Below are positions 46,784-56,647 of a stretch of DNA of 64,000 bases, piece by piece. Numbering within the stretch: position 1 is the first letter of the stretch; each line of letters opens with the position of its first letter. The position numbers and the translations under genes are program-made. This stretch comes from Thiohalocapsa marina (lineage in GTDB: Bacteria; Pseudomonadota; Gammaproteobacteria; Chromatiales; Chromatiaceae), in the NCBI RefSeq assembly GCF_008632335.1, contig NZ_VWXX01000007.1, positions 111,731 to 175,730 on the forward strand, in the 5' to 3' direction. The notes beneath the pieces are model-generated. The model searched no databases. It saw nothing but the letters and a program-made list of their open reading frames with translations, and was not told the DNA's origin.

Positions 46784-49496
46784 ACCGGTCACCTGTCTCG
46801 GCATCGAATTCCCCAGTGACGAAGCAAGGCGGGAACACTTTACTAACCTGCTCCGCGACCGGTTGCGCGACCCGGAATTCCGCAAGATCGAGGGCTTTCC
46901 CATCGGCAGCGACGAGGACATCCTGAACCTGAGCGATCCGCCGTATTACACCGCCTGTCCGAACCCGTGGATCGCTGACTTCATCGCCGAGTGGGAGGCG
47001 CAAAAGCCGGAACAGCCTGAAGACTCCCAGTACCATCGTAAGCCGCTTGACGTTGAGGTCAACGCAAGCCGCAACAATAAATTCGTTAATGCGCATTCAT
47101 ACGCAACAAAAACACCGCATGAGGCGATCATGCGATGGCTCCTACATTACACCAACCCCGGGGACATTGTGCTGGACATGTTTGCCGGAACAGGAATGAC
47201 AGCAGTCGCGGCACAGCTGTGTGGAACCCCGGAGCCTGACTTTAAAGCTCAAATCGATAGCATTGGCGAACCAGTTAAATGGGGGGCGCGAAACGTGATC
47301 GTCGGTGATCTTGGGGTTGCTCCAACATTCATCGCGCGGAATTTCAATTTTGAAGACAGCCACGAAAGTTTCGTGCGTGAAGTCCATTCAATGACTGACA
47401 AAATCGAGAATGAGCTCGGTTGGATGTTCAAAACGAAATTACATAATGGTCAGCTGGGCGATATCGTTGCAGTACTATGGTCTGACATCTTTATATGCAC
47501 AAACTGCAGCGAAGAATTTTCATACTGGGACGCGGCTGTAGACATTAAATCAGGAACCGTCGCTGCAAAAGTAACGTGCCCGCACTGCGGCAGCGTGAAC
47601 GATAAGAACAAGCTGGCTAGGGCATGGTCAAACGAATTCGATGAAATCTTGGGAGCCACTATTCGCTTGGTAAAATCTAAACCGATGGTCATTATTTATG
47701 ACCATGGCGGAAAGAGATTTGAAAAAGAACCAGACGAATATGATCTTGATATATTAAATCAGATAAGAAACTTCAGAATTCCTTATTGGGTACCCAAAAA
47801 GGAAATGCCTCCAGGCTTCAATACCGAACAACCAAGACGCTCGCACGGACTAACCCACGTGCACCATTTCTTCACGAAACGTAACTTAGCAATGCTTTCG
47901 TGCGCGTGGAGCGCCGCCACCAGTGAAAGGACAAAATTTCTCCTAACATCATTGATGTATAAATCTAGCGTGCTATGCGCACCGTTGATGTCGAACTATT
48001 TCGCCGAAAAAAAAGGAAAGCCAAGAGGCGGATGGATTGGAAAGGAGCGCTCAGGAACCCTTTATTGCCCCGCAATACATAGCGAGGTAATGCTTATGCC
48101 ACAAGTTTCTTCTCGCGCGAGATCAGTATTTATCTCTGCAGGCGATGGCTCAAATTCAGTAATTACCACACAATCGGCAACCACGCTTGGACTCCCAAAT
48201 GATTCTGTAGACTACATCTTCACAGACCCTCCATTTGGAGCCAACAGAATGTACTCGGAGCTGAATTATATTTGGGAATCCTGGCTGAGGGTAACCACAG
48301 ACGATAATCGGGAAGCCATTGAGAATCCAGCGAGAGAAAAAACGTTAGGAGATTATCGTGAGCTGTTGCTTGAATGTTTCAAAGAATACTACCGCGTTCT
48401 CAAGCCTGGCCGCTGGATCACAGTCGAATTCTCCAATACTAAGGCAGTGGTTTGGAATACACTTCAGACAGTAATTGGCGAGGCGGGATTCGTTGTTGCG
48501 GCAGTTAATGGTCTTGACAAGAAACAGGGGAGCATCGAGGCGTACACATCGTCAATTGCGGTAACCAAAGATCTTGTTATCTCAGCCTACAAACCCAATG
48601 GCGGCTTTGAAGAGCGCTTTCAGACGGAAGCGCAAACCGAAGAAGGCGTTTGGGATTTTGTCCGCACCCATTTGAAGTATCTGCCGGTCACTAAGCAGCA
48701 TGGAGCCTTGCTGCAGTTCGTCCCGGAACGTGATCCGCGCATACTGTTCGACCAAATAGTGGCTTACTATGTCCGCAAGGGCTACCCCGTGCCGATCTCC
48801 AGTCAGGAATTCCAAATCGGGCTGTCGCAGCGTTTCATCGAGCGCGACGGCATGTTTTTCCTGCCGGATCAGGTGGCCGAATACGACCGCAAGAAAATGA
48901 CCACGGGCGAACTCAAGCAGATGTCCCTATTCGTCTCTGACGAGGCATCCGCCATCCAGTGGCTCCGCCAGCTCATCAAGGAAAAACCACAGACCTTTTC
49001 CGACATCAACCCGCAGTTCATGCAGCAGCTCGGCGGCTGGAGCAAGAACGAGGCTCAGCTCGACCTGCGCGAACTGTTGAACCAGAACTTCCTTTGCTTC
49101 GACGGAAAAGGCCCGGTGCCCGAGCAAATCCACGCCTACCTCTCCACCTACTGGAAAGAACTGCGCAACCTACCCAAGGATGATCCGACTCTGGTCGCCA
49201 AGGCCCGCGACCGCTGGTACGTGCCCGACCCCAACAAGGCAGGCGATTTGGAGAAGCTGCGCGAGAAAGCGCTGCTCAAGGAGTTCGAGGAATATAAAAA
49301 GGTCAAAAAGAAACTCAAGGTCTTCCGCCTGGAAGCTGTCCGCGCCGGATTCAAGAAAGCCTGGCAGGAGCGTGACTACGCCGTCATCGTCGCCGTGGCC
49401 GACAAGATCCCCAACAACGTCCTGGAAGAAGATCCGAAGCTGCTCATGTGGTATGACCAAGCCGTCACACGGCTTGGGTCAGTGACGAGTGATTAG
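46731..49496 (+). CDS. pglX: BREX DNA methyltransferase PglX (type 3, PglXI-like)
   Basis: 921-residue adenine-type methyltransferase that marks self DNA in BREX. The motif order is DPPYY (residues 69-73, in SDPPYYTACPNPW), then DMFAGTG (149-155, SAM site), and DPPFG (499-503). Zinc-ribbon-like pairs CTNC and CPHC lie in between. The first 18 residues include NSQLETRNSKPQ from the upstream heptamer array. The stop (TAG) falls in the left array of the next element. The middle of the gene (about 47030-48600) is visibly AT-richer than both ends, as if a recognition region had been exchanged. Confidence 0.9.
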   Translation: MQEELFNSQLETRNSKPQPVTCLGIEFPSDEARREHFTNLLRDRLRDPEFRKIEGFPIGSDEDILNLSDPPYYTACPNPWIADFIAEWEAQKPEQPEDSQYHRKPLDVEVNASRNNKFVNAHSYATKTPHEAIMRWLLHYTNPGDIVLDMFAGTGMTAVAAQLCGTPEPDFKAQIDSIGEPVKWGARNVIVGDLGVAPTFIARNFNFEDSHESFVREVHSMTDKIENELGWMFKTKLHNGQLGDIVAVLWSDIFICTNCSEEFSYWDAAVDIKSGTVAAKVTCPHCGSVNDKNKLARAWSNEFDEILGATIRLVKSKPMVIIYDHGGKRFEKEPDEYDLDILNQIRNFRIPYWVPKKEMPPGFNTEQPRRSHGLTHVHHFFTKRNLAMLSCAWSAATSERTKFLLTSLMYKSSVLCAPLMSNYFAEKKGKPRGGWIGKERSGTLYCPAIHSEVMLMPQVSSRARSVFISAGDGSNSVITTQSATTLGLPNDSVDYIFTDPPFGANRMYSELNYIWESWLRVTTDDNREAIENPAREKTLGDYRELLLECFKEYYRVLKPGRWITVEFSNTKAVVWNTLQTVIGEAGFVVAAVNGLDKKQGSIEAYTSSIAVTKDLVISAYKPNGGFEERFQTEAQTEEGVWDFVRTHLKYLPVTKQHGALLQFVPERDPRILFDQIVAYYVRKGYPVPISSQEFQIGLSQRFIERDGMFFLPDQVAEYDRKKMTTGELKQMSLFVSDEASAIQWLRQLIKEKPQTFSDINPQFMQQLGGWSKNEAQLDLRELLNQNFLCFDGKGPVPEQIHAYLSTYWKELRNLPKDDPTLVAKARDRWYVPDPNKAGDLEKLREKALLKEFEEYKKVKKKLKVFRLEAVRAGFKKAWQERDYAVIVAVADKIPNNVLEEDPKLLMWYDQAVTRLGSVTSD

Positions 49497-49904
49497 TGGC
49501 GAGTGGCGAGAGGGAAACCGGTATGCAAGTGAAGAGTTATAAGGATTTGATCGTTTGGCAGAAATCGATGGACTTGGTGGCAATGGTGTATCAAGTGACC
49601 AAGATGTTTCCCAGGGAAGAACTGTATGGGTTGACCAATCAACTTCGCCGGGCTGCGGTTTCCATTCCTTCAAATATTGCTGAGGGACAAGCCCGAAATT
49701 CAACTGCTGAATTCAGGAATTTTTATCTCAATTGCCCGAGGCTCCCTGGCTGAAGTTGAAACGCAACTGCTTATTGCCGAGCGGTTGAATTATATCGATC
49801 CGGGAAAATTGGGTGAGCTAATGAGTGTCCAGGCGGAAATCAACAAAATGACGAACGCGCTGATGAGCAAACTCGCCCCTCGTCACTTGCCCCTGACCAC
49901 TACA
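49479..49904 (+). mobile_element. Heptamer-array element carrying a four-helix-bundle gene (copy B)
   Basis: Left array CGAGTGA, TTAGTGG, CGAGTGG, CGAGAGG (49486-49513) and inverse right array AACTCGC, CCCTCGT, CACTTGC, CCCTGAC, CACTACA (49870-49904). It lies between pglX and the nested ATPase gene and provides the pglX stop codon. Arrays are more degenerate than in copy A. Confidence 0.6.
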
Positions 49905-49922
49905 AAAGGAGGTGAGTCATGA
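49523..49922 (+). pseudogene. Four-helix-bundle protein (23S rRNA IVS type), frameshifted
   Basis: Starts MQVKSYKDLIVWQKSMDLV; LTNQLRRAAVSIPSNIAEGQ and ARGSLAEVETQLLIAERL are the family landmarks. The frame breaks after EFRNF: five T at about 49719-49724 where four would keep ISIARGS in frame. One-base insertion in a homopolymer; a sequencing error is possible. Confidence 0.8.
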
Positions 49923-51142
49923 TCGTTGGTATTTCCATAAAAAATTATAAAGGCATTCATGAAGTAACAAATCTCCCTTTGTCACGATTTCATGTTCTGG
50001 TCGGGCCGAATGGTATTGGGAAGACGACATTTCTTGATGCCATCGACTTTGTACGTGATTGCCTGGCGCATAGTCCGGCTATTGCCGTCGAATCCCGTCA
50101 TATTGCCGATTTCAATGACCTCACTTGGATGCGGCAGGGCGGGACGATTGAAGTTGAACTATGGCTAGATCTTTCTGATCAACTGCCAACCTTGGCTGAA
50201 AGCTTGATTAACTACCGACTTGCCATCAAGCAGGATCAGAAGCTTGGCGTTTGTGTCGATGATGAAATCCTTCGCCAGTATTCGAAAAGCTGGCTTCCAA
50301 GTGGTAAGACCATCGAATTTAGCCCTAAGGTAAAACCCAAACGACTACTGGGTAAAACCACCAAAGGGACCGATTTCTATACCCGAGAGAAAGGAACCTA
50401 CCAGGATTCGTTTAATTTCGGCTTGGATAAGTTGACGCTTGCACTTACACCACCAGACGAAGAACGCTATCCGACAGCGAATGCTGTCAGGCGATTCTTG
50501 ATGCAAGGGGTTCGCTACATTCAACTCAATAGTCCAGCCATGCGTTTGCCTTGTCCTGCCACTCGCCCAACCGATTTAGAGCTGGATGGAACCAATCTGG
50601 CCCGTGTTGTTGGCCGACTGCTTGGTGCAAATGGCGGCTTGGGGCCTTACTGGGCGGAGGCTGGGACGCAAGTATCTAACTGGGCTGAGCATTTGCGTTA
50701 CGCATTGCCTGACTTGGTGAACATTGGATGGGCAAGAAGGCAGGCGGATAACGCTGAATATCTGATGCTCCGATATGAAAACGGGCTTGAGGCACCTAGC
50801 TGGGTACTGTCGGATGGCACACTGAGAATGCTTGCATTGACTTTGCCCGCATTCCTGCCACCAGAACCGGCCTTGTACATGGTAGAAGAGCCGGAAAACG
50901 GAGTTCATCCGAAGGCGTTGGAGATCATTCTGCGCTCACTTTCAACGGTGCCGGGTTCTCAGATGCTACTGGCAACCCACTCACCATTTGTCGTACAGCA
51001 GTGTGGCATTGAACCTCTGCTTTGTTTCAGTCGTGATGGTGAAGGCGCGCATATCACTGCCGGCGCTCATCACCCTATGTTGAAGGACTGGGATGGCGCG
51101 CCTGATCTGGGAATCGTGTTTGCGGCGGGGGTGCTTGAATGA
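49919..51142 (+). CDS. OLD-like AAA ATPase nested in the BREX operon
   Basis: 407 residues. P-loop GPNGIGKTT at 29-37, a signature region before PALYMVEEPENGVHPKAL (Walker B and D-loop) and LLATHSPFVVQQC (switch His), i.e. an ABC/SMC-like ATPase of the AAA_21/OLD group. It is coupled to the following small gene by ATGA overlap; ATPase plus small partner pairs of this kind are common anti-phage modules. Codon use is AT-richer than in the flanking BREX genes, suggesting a separate origin. Confidence 0.82.
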   Translation: MIVGISIKNYKGIHEVTNLPLSRFHVLVGPNGIGKTTFLDAIDFVRDCLAHSPAIAVESRHIADFNDLTWMRQGGTIEVELWLDLSDQLPTLAESLINYRLAIKQDQKLGVCVDDEILRQYSKSWLPSGKTIEFSPKVKPKRLLGKTTKGTDFYTREKGTYQDSFNFGLDKLTLALTPPDEERYPTANAVRRFLMQGVRYIQLNSPAMRLPCPATRPTDLELDGTNLARVVGRLLGANGGLGPYWAEAGTQVSNWAEHLRYALPDLVNIGWARRQADNAEYLMLRYENGLEAPSWVLSDGTLRMLALTLPAFLPPEPALYMVEEPENGVHPKALEIILRSLSTVPGSQMLLATHSPFVVQQCGIEPLLCFSRDGEGAHITAGAHHPMLKDWDGAPDLGIVFAAGVLE

Positions 51143-51762
51143 AGGATTTGCTCCTCTATGTTGCCGACGCCGATGCCCAAGCCTTCATGAATTCCCTCCT
51201 GAATAAACCTTTGGCATTGGGCATCAGAGAAATCACTTTCGATATTGAACGTCACCCTCAGCGAGACTCCGGGATGGTACAGAGTGGTTCCGAACTGACG
51301 AGGATGAAGAAGGGGAAATACCAAAAAGCGCTTCTTACATGGGATCATCACGGTTCCGGTCGTGACCATAAACAATCGCCCGAGCAAGTTCGCGATGAAA
51401 TTCAAAATAAGCTCGACTCCTACACCTGGAGCGAAAACAGTTCAATCACTATTTTTGTACCCGAGTTAGAGCAATGGCTTTGGTATTGCGAAAACGCATT
51501 GGTTTCCTATTGCGGCACATCAGCAGAGCAACTGAATGTTTGGCTTGCGGATCGTGCAGGTAAGCTCGGCAAGCCTGTGGATGTGCTCAAGGCTGAACAG
51601 CCCAAGGAACTGTTTGAGTATGTGATGAGGGAACGCTTCAAAAGAACCATTTCGCCAAGAGATTTTGCTGAAATAGGAAAACTTGCCGGGGTGAATGGAT
51701 TGATGGACTGTGAAACGTTCCGATCCGTTGTTGATGTGTTGCGGGCCTGGTTTCCTCGATGA
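51139..51762 (+). CDS. Partner protein of the OLD-like ATPase
   Basis: 207 residues. It begins LLLYVADADAQAFMNSLLNK and has acidic positions in LLTWDHHGSGRDH and FVPELEQWLWY that could bind metal in a Toprim-like nuclease fold, as in partners of other OLD/RloA-type ATPases; this assignment is tentative. Its start overlaps the ATPase stop and its stop overlaps the brxH start, so it is read within the BREX operon. Confidence 0.7.
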   Translation: MKDLLLYVADADAQAFMNSLLNKPLALGIREITFDIERHPQRDSGMVQSGSELTRMKKGKYQKALLTWDHHGSGRDHKQSPEQVRDEIQNKLDSYTWSENSSITIFVPELEQWLWYCENALVSYCGTSAEQLNVWLADRAGKLGKPVDVLKAEQPKELFEYVMRERFKRTISPRDFAEIGKLAGVNGLMDCETFRSVVDVLRAWFPR

Positions 51763-54656
51763 ATATGGAGTGGCAATACAGCACCGTTCATAACAGCGCC
51801 TGCAAGGTCATTGAAGAACAGACCTTGTGGGGGCAGATGGTGTGCCGCGTCTGGTTGCCGAACCAGGACGCGGTGGTGCGCGTGCCCCGCTCCGCTTTGC
51901 GGCCGCTGAGTGCCGACCTGCGGCCGGAGATTGAGGCCGGGCGCATTGCCTACGTCGCTGCCGCAGCCAAGGTGGCCGAGGTGCTCGAAGGGTCCACCAG
52001 CGCCACCGACGGCCATGTATTGCTGGCTCCCATGGAGTCCAACGTCATTCCGCTGCCGCACCAGATCCACGCCTTGTCCCGGGCCATCTCCGGCGACCGC
52101 GTGCGCTACCTGCTGGCCGACGAGGTGGGCCTTGGCAAGACCATCGAGGCTGGGCTGGTCATGCGTGAGCTCAAGCTGCGCGGGCTGGTTCGGCGAATCC
52201 TGGTCGTCTCTCCCAAAGGCATCGCCACCCAGTGGGTGGCGGAAATGCAGACCCACTTCAACGAACAGTTCCAACTCGTGCTGGGCGACGACATCGGCAC
52301 CTTGCAACGCCTGGCTCCAGGCGCGGATCACCGGAACTCAGCCTGGTCGATGTTCGATCAGGTCATCGTTTCCCTGGATTCAGTCAAGCCCATGGACAAG
52401 CGGCGCGGTTGGACCGCTGAGCGCGTCGCCGAATACAACCGCAGCCGGTTCGAAGATCTGATTACCGCCGGTTGGGATCTGGTGGTGGTGGACGAAGCGC
52501 ACCGCCTGGGCGGCAGCACCGATCAGGTCGCCCGCTACAAACTCGGCAAGGGCCTGGCGGAGGCCGCGCCCTATGTGCTGCTCCTTTCGGCGACTCCCCA
52601 CCAGGGGAAGACCGATGCCTTTCATCGCCTGATGAACCTGCTGGATGACGACGTCTTTCCAGACGTGGATAGCGTCTCCCGCGAGCGGGTAGCCCCGTAT
52701 GTTATCCGTACCGAGAAGCGCAAGGCCATCGATGCCGACGGCAAGCCGCTCTTCAAACCCCGGCGCACGCAGATGGCCCCGGTGGCCTGGGAGAGCCGTC
52801 ATCACCTGCAACAGCTTCTTTACGAAGCGGTGACCGACTACGTGCGCGAGGGCTACAACCATGCCCTGCGCGAGAAAAAACGCCACATCGGTTTTCTGAT
52901 GATCCTGATGCAGCGTCTGGTGGTCTCCAGCACCCGGGCGATTCGCACCACACTGGAACGACGGCTCGCGGCGCTCAAGGAAGGCGAACAGCAAGCCAGC
53001 CTGCGACTGGCGGAGCTGGAAAACGGTACGGAGGGATCGGAAAGCCCAGACGATGAAATGGCCGAGCTCTACGACATGGACGGCCAGGAGCTACTCGATG
53101 AGCTGCTGAAATCTCATGTGTCGGCTCTGCAGAGCGAAGGCAGCCATGTAGAGACCCTGCTCGATGCGGCGGTTCGCTGCGAACAGGCTGGACCGGACGC
53201 CAAGGCCGAGGCGTTGATCGAGTGGATCTACGAGCTGCAGGCCGAGGAAAACGAGCCGGACTTGAAAGTGTTGATCTTCACCGAATTCGTGCCGACCCAG
53301 CAGATGCTGAAGGAGTTTCTGGAGGCCCGGGGGATCTCGGTCGTCACCCTGAACGGTTCCATGGATATGGAGGAACGCAAGCAGGCCCAGGACGCCTTCC
53401 GCAAATCGCACCGCGTGCTGGTTTCCACCGACGCGGGTGGTGAGGGCCTGAACCTGCAGTTCGCCCACGTCATCATCAATTACGACATCCCCTGGAACCC
53501 GATGCGGCTGGAACAGCGAATCGGCCGCGTGGATCGTATCGGCCAGCCCAAGAAGGTGCGGGCAATCAATTTCGTGTTTGAGGACTCGGTCGAGTTCCGC
53601 GTCCGCGAAGTGCTGGAGCAGAAGCTCTCGGTAATCTTCGACGAGTTCGGCATCGACAAGACCGGCGACGTACTCGACTCCGCCCAGGCCGGTGAGCTGT
53701 TCGAGGATGTGTTCGCCTCGGCCATTCTTAATCCTGACGGCATCGAAACCTCCGTCGATCACACGGTGGCCCGGCTTCGCGATGAGATTCAGCAGGTGCG
53801 CGAGGCCTCCGCCATCTATGGCATCTCCGAAGAACCGGATGTGCAGGCGGCTGAGCGTCTGCGCTCCCATCCGCTGCCTCACTGGGTGGAACGGATGACG
53901 GTCGGCTATCTCAACTCTCACGGCGGCGCGGCCAGCCGCAAGCGCTCCTGGTGGGATCTGAATTGGCCGGACGGCAAGGAACATCGCAAAACTGTGTTCA
54001 ATGCCCGGGAAGCGGATCGCCTGACCGATGCGACCCTGCTCAATCTTGAAAACAGCCGTGTCCGTGGGCTGGCCTTGAACCTGCCGCAGATCGCGGCTGG
54101 CCAGCCATTGCCTTGCGTAAGCGTGAGCGGATTGCCAGGCAGCATCTCCGGGCTCTGGGGGCTCTTTGAAATCCGCCTTCAGGCCGGGATGCACCAGAAG
54201 ACACAACTCCTGCGCATTCCCATGGTGCGGCGTGGCTATGTCAGTGTGTTCCTGAGCGAGGAAGGCAAACTGTTTCTGCCCACGGCCCGGCATATCTGGG
54301 ATGCGCTGCAGACAGCGGAAGCCCAGGTGCAGGCCACCCTCGGCCAGGATGAATCCATCATCGCCCATGAGCGGTTGCAGGAAGCGGCCGAGCAAGCCGG
54401 ACAGGAGCTGTTCGACGCATTACAGCAGGCGCATCTCGCCTCTGTGGCTCGCGAGGAGGAACGCGGCATCGTCTCCTTTGCTTCGCGCCGCAAGGCCATC
54501 GAGCGGGTTGGATTGCCGGAGGTACGGCAATTCAGGCTCTCCCGTTGCGATGCGGACGAATCCGAGTGGCGGCACGAACTGCAATCAGCAAGGCAGATCG
54601 TGCCGGAAATCCGGCCGCTGCTGATGCTGCGGATCATCAAGGGAGGCGCTCAATGA
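51759..54656 (+). CDS. brxHII: BREX helicase BrxHII
   Basis: 965-residue SNF2-like SF2 helicase. Walker A DEVGLGKTIEAG, DEAH box VVDEAHRLGG, SATPHQGKTD, and in the C-terminal lobe STDAGGEGLNLQ and QRIGRVDRIGQ. In type 3 BREX this gene lies between pglX and pglZ, as here after the nested module. All motor motifs are intact. Confidence 0.92.
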   Translation: MNMEWQYSTVHNSACKVIEEQTLWGQMVCRVWLPNQDAVVRVPRSALRPLSADLRPEIEAGRIAYVAAAAKVAEVLEGSTSATDGHVLLAPMESNVIPLPHQIHALSRAISGDRVRYLLADEVGLGKTIEAGLVMRELKLRGLVRRILVVSPKGIATQWVAEMQTHFNEQFQLVLGDDIGTLQRLAPGADHRNSAWSMFDQVIVSLDSVKPMDKRRGWTAERVAEYNRSRFEDLITAGWDLVVVDEAHRLGGSTDQVARYKLGKGLAEAAPYVLLLSATPHQGKTDAFHRLMNLLDDDVFPDVDSVSRERVAPYVIRTEKRKAIDADGKPLFKPRRTQMAPVAWESRHHLQQLLYEAVTDYVREGYNHALREKKRHIGFLMILMQRLVVSSTRAIRTTLERRLAALKEGEQQASLRLAELENGTEGSESPDDEMAELYDMDGQELLDELLKSHVSALQSEGSHVETLLDAAVRCEQAGPDAKAEALIEWIYELQAEENEPDLKVLIFTEFVPTQQMLKEFLEARGISVVTLNGSMDMEERKQAQDAFRKSHRVLVSTDAGGEGLNLQFAHVIINYDIPWNPMRLEQRIGRVDRIGQPKKVRAINFVFEDSVEFRVREVLEQKLSVIFDEFGIDKTGDVLDSAQAGELFEDVFASAILNPDGIETSVDHTVARLRDEIQQVREASAIYGISEEPDVQAAERLRSHPLPHWVERMTVGYLNSHGGAASRKRSWWDLNWPDGKEHRKTVFNAREADRLTDATLLNLENSRVRGLALNLPQIAAGQPLPCVSVSGLPGSISGLWGLFEIRLQAGMHQKTQLLRIPMVRRGYVSVFLSEEGKLFLPTARHIWDALQTAEAQVQATLGQDESIIAHERLQEAAEQAGQELFDALQQAHLASVAREEERGIVSFASRRKAIERVGLPEVRQFRLSRCDADESEWRHELQSARQIVPEIRPLLMLRIIKGGAQ

Positions 54657-56647
54657 GTAGTTGGCGAGACGCCATCCTGAACGATTTTGTACCGAACGTC
54701 AGCAAGCTGACCCTGGTCGCCGATCCGGATTGCTTGTTGACCGAAGAGAAGCTGGCGCTCGAATTACGAGGGCGCGGCTTCGACCTGATCGAGTTCAGTG
54801 ACCCGGTCGAATTCAGATACGCCTATGAGTCCAAGTACCGTTCGATCTGGGACCGGGGTGAGCACACCGATCTGGTGGTGGTCCTTCGCTTACAGAATGC
54901 GGAGCTGGAGTCCCTGCCATACGATTTGCTCCAGGCGGGCCGGAAGCTATCGTTCAACTTGGGGGATCTCTTTCCCCATCTGAGCTACCCGGTCATCGAA
55001 AAACTCGACCGGAGCCTGCTGGACGCGCTATTCGATGCCCAGCGCAAGTCGCAGCCGGATCGCATGGGCGACAACGCCACCAAGGATTTCATTCTCCGCC
55101 ATGTGTTCGGCATTGCGGCGGAGCTGATCGCCAACGAGGTGGAGCTGCTTCGCGCCTTGCTCCGTCTGCACTACGGCAAGCTCCAAATCCCGCTGATGCT
55201 GGCCGAGCGGCTCATCCAGGTTCTGAAAGGCCATGATGGGTTCAAAGCCTGGCCGCTTTCCGAGATCGTTCCGGACGATGAGGCCTTCTTCGCCTTTTTG
55301 CAGGAACGTTGGCCGCTCTTTCTTTCCCGGCTTGGTAGCGTCAATCAGGTGCGGGAAGATTCACCGGAATACGGCCTCAAGTATCCCGGCCCTGACCGCC
55401 TGCCGTTCGACCATCAGGACATCAAGGTATACATCGACAACCTGTTCCTGGAGGGGAAACTCACCCCCGTCGAGGCCGCAGATATTGATGTGGATGACGG
55501 GTCCTGGGTCCGTAGCGGTATCGCCACTTCCGGCACGGACAATGACGCGCTTCGGATTTCCCGCCTGTTTGACCTTGTCGAAAAGGAGCTGCCCACTGCG
55601 GAAGCGCGTTACTCGGACTGGACCGCCTTTGCATTGAAATGGGCCGAACTTTCTTCGCTGGTTCACTGCGGCAACAGCACCGAGCATCAGACCCGGCTCA
55701 AGGAAATCGGCGATGCACTGAACTCGACCTTCGCCGGTTGGCTGGCGGACCACTACTCCAGTCTGATCAACTTGCCGCCGACCAATCCAGCCATGCTGCA
55801 CCATGTACCGCGCCGCCTGGCAAGGGACATCGAGGACTCCGGTAGCAGCCGTGCCGCGCTGATCGTGGTCGATGGCCTGGCCCTGGACCAGTGGGTGACC
55901 ATTCGCCAGCTTCTGCAAAAGCAAGATGCCAATCTTGTCATGCGCGAATCCGCGACCTTCGCCTGGATTCCGACTCTGACCTCGGTATCGCGGCAGTCGA
56001 TCTTCTCGGGCAAGCCGCCGCTCTATTTCCCGTCATCCATCAACTCGACCAACAGCGAAGAGAAACTCTGGAAGCAGTTCTGGGAAGGCCATGGTCTGTC
56101 TCGGCTCGATGTCGCCTACCAGCGTGGCCTTGGCGACGGTGATGCTGCGGGCGTCCTCGACTCCGCAATCCACCCCGGGAAAACCAAGGTGGTGGGGCTG
56201 GTCGTGGATAAAGTGGACAAGATCATGCACGGTATGCAACTCGGTTCGGCCGGGATGCACAACCAGATCAAGCAGTGGTGCCATGCCGGATTTCTTTCAG
56301 TGATGGTCGGCCAACTGCTGGATTACGGCTATGAGGTCTGGCTGACGGCCGATCACGGCAACATCCAATGCGACGGTAAAGGCCGCCCATCTGAAGGGGT
56401 GATTGCCGAAACTCGCGGCGAGCGTGTTCGTGTCTATCCCACGCCGGAACTCCGCGCTCAGGTGGCTGGGGCCTTTCCGTTTGCCCACGAGTGGCAGCCG
56501 GTCGGGTTGCCCGCAGATTATTTCCCCCTGGTGGCCGGTGGCCGCGACGCATTCGTAAACCCGGGAGATGCCATCGTAGGTCACGGCGGTGTAGCCATCG
56601 AAGAAGTCATCGTGCCCCTTGTGAAGTTTGAAAGGAGAACACGGTGA
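54653..56647 (+). CDS. pglZ: BREX protein PglZ
   Basis: 664 residues. The C-terminal half is the PglZ alkaline-phosphatase-like domain: ALIVVDGLALDQW, LTADHGNIQCDGKG and GHGGVAIEEVIVPLV. PglZ is required for BREX restriction and methylation; recent work on the family indicates nuclease/phosphodiesterase activity. Start ATG overlaps the brxH stop (ATGA), start chosen for MSSWRDAILNDFVP; the longer open frame upstream lies inside brxH. Confidence 0.92.
   Translation: MSSWRDAILNDFVPNVSKLTLVADPDCLLTEEKLALELRGRGFDLIEFSDPVEFRYAYESKYRSIWDRGEHTDLVVVLRLQNAELESLPYDLLQAGRKLSFNLGDLFPHLSYPVIEKLDRSLLDALFDAQRKSQPDRMGDNATKDFILRHVFGIAAELIANEVELLRALLRLHYGKLQIPLMLAERLIQVLKGHDGFKAWPLSEIVPDDEAFFAFLQERWPLFLSRLGSVNQVREDSPEYGLKYPGPDRLPFDHQDIKVYIDNLFLEGKLTPVEAADIDVDDGSWVRSGIATSGTDNDALRISRLFDLVEKELPTAEARYSDWTAFALKWAELSSLVHCGNSTEHQTRLKEIGDALNSTFAGWLADHYSSLINLPPTNPAMLHHVPRRLARDIEDSGSSRAALIVVDGLALDQWVTIRQLLQKQDANLVMRESATFAWIPTLTSVSRQSIFSGKPPLYFPSSINSTNSEEKLWKQFWEGHGLSRLDVAYQRGLGDGDAAGVLDSAIHPGKTKVVGLVVDKVDKIMHGMQLGSAGMHNQIKQWCHAGFLSVMVGQLLDYGYEVWLTADHGNIQCDGKGRPSEGVIAETRGERVRVYPTPELRAQVAGAFPFAHEWQPVGLPADYFPLVAGGRDAFVNPGDAIVGHGGVAIEEVIVPLVKFERRTR

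Noticed and set aside
46312..49904. Diversity-generating retroelement suggested by Avd-like four-helix-bundle proteins
   Set aside because: No reverse transcriptase gene and no template/variable repeat pair are found in the window.
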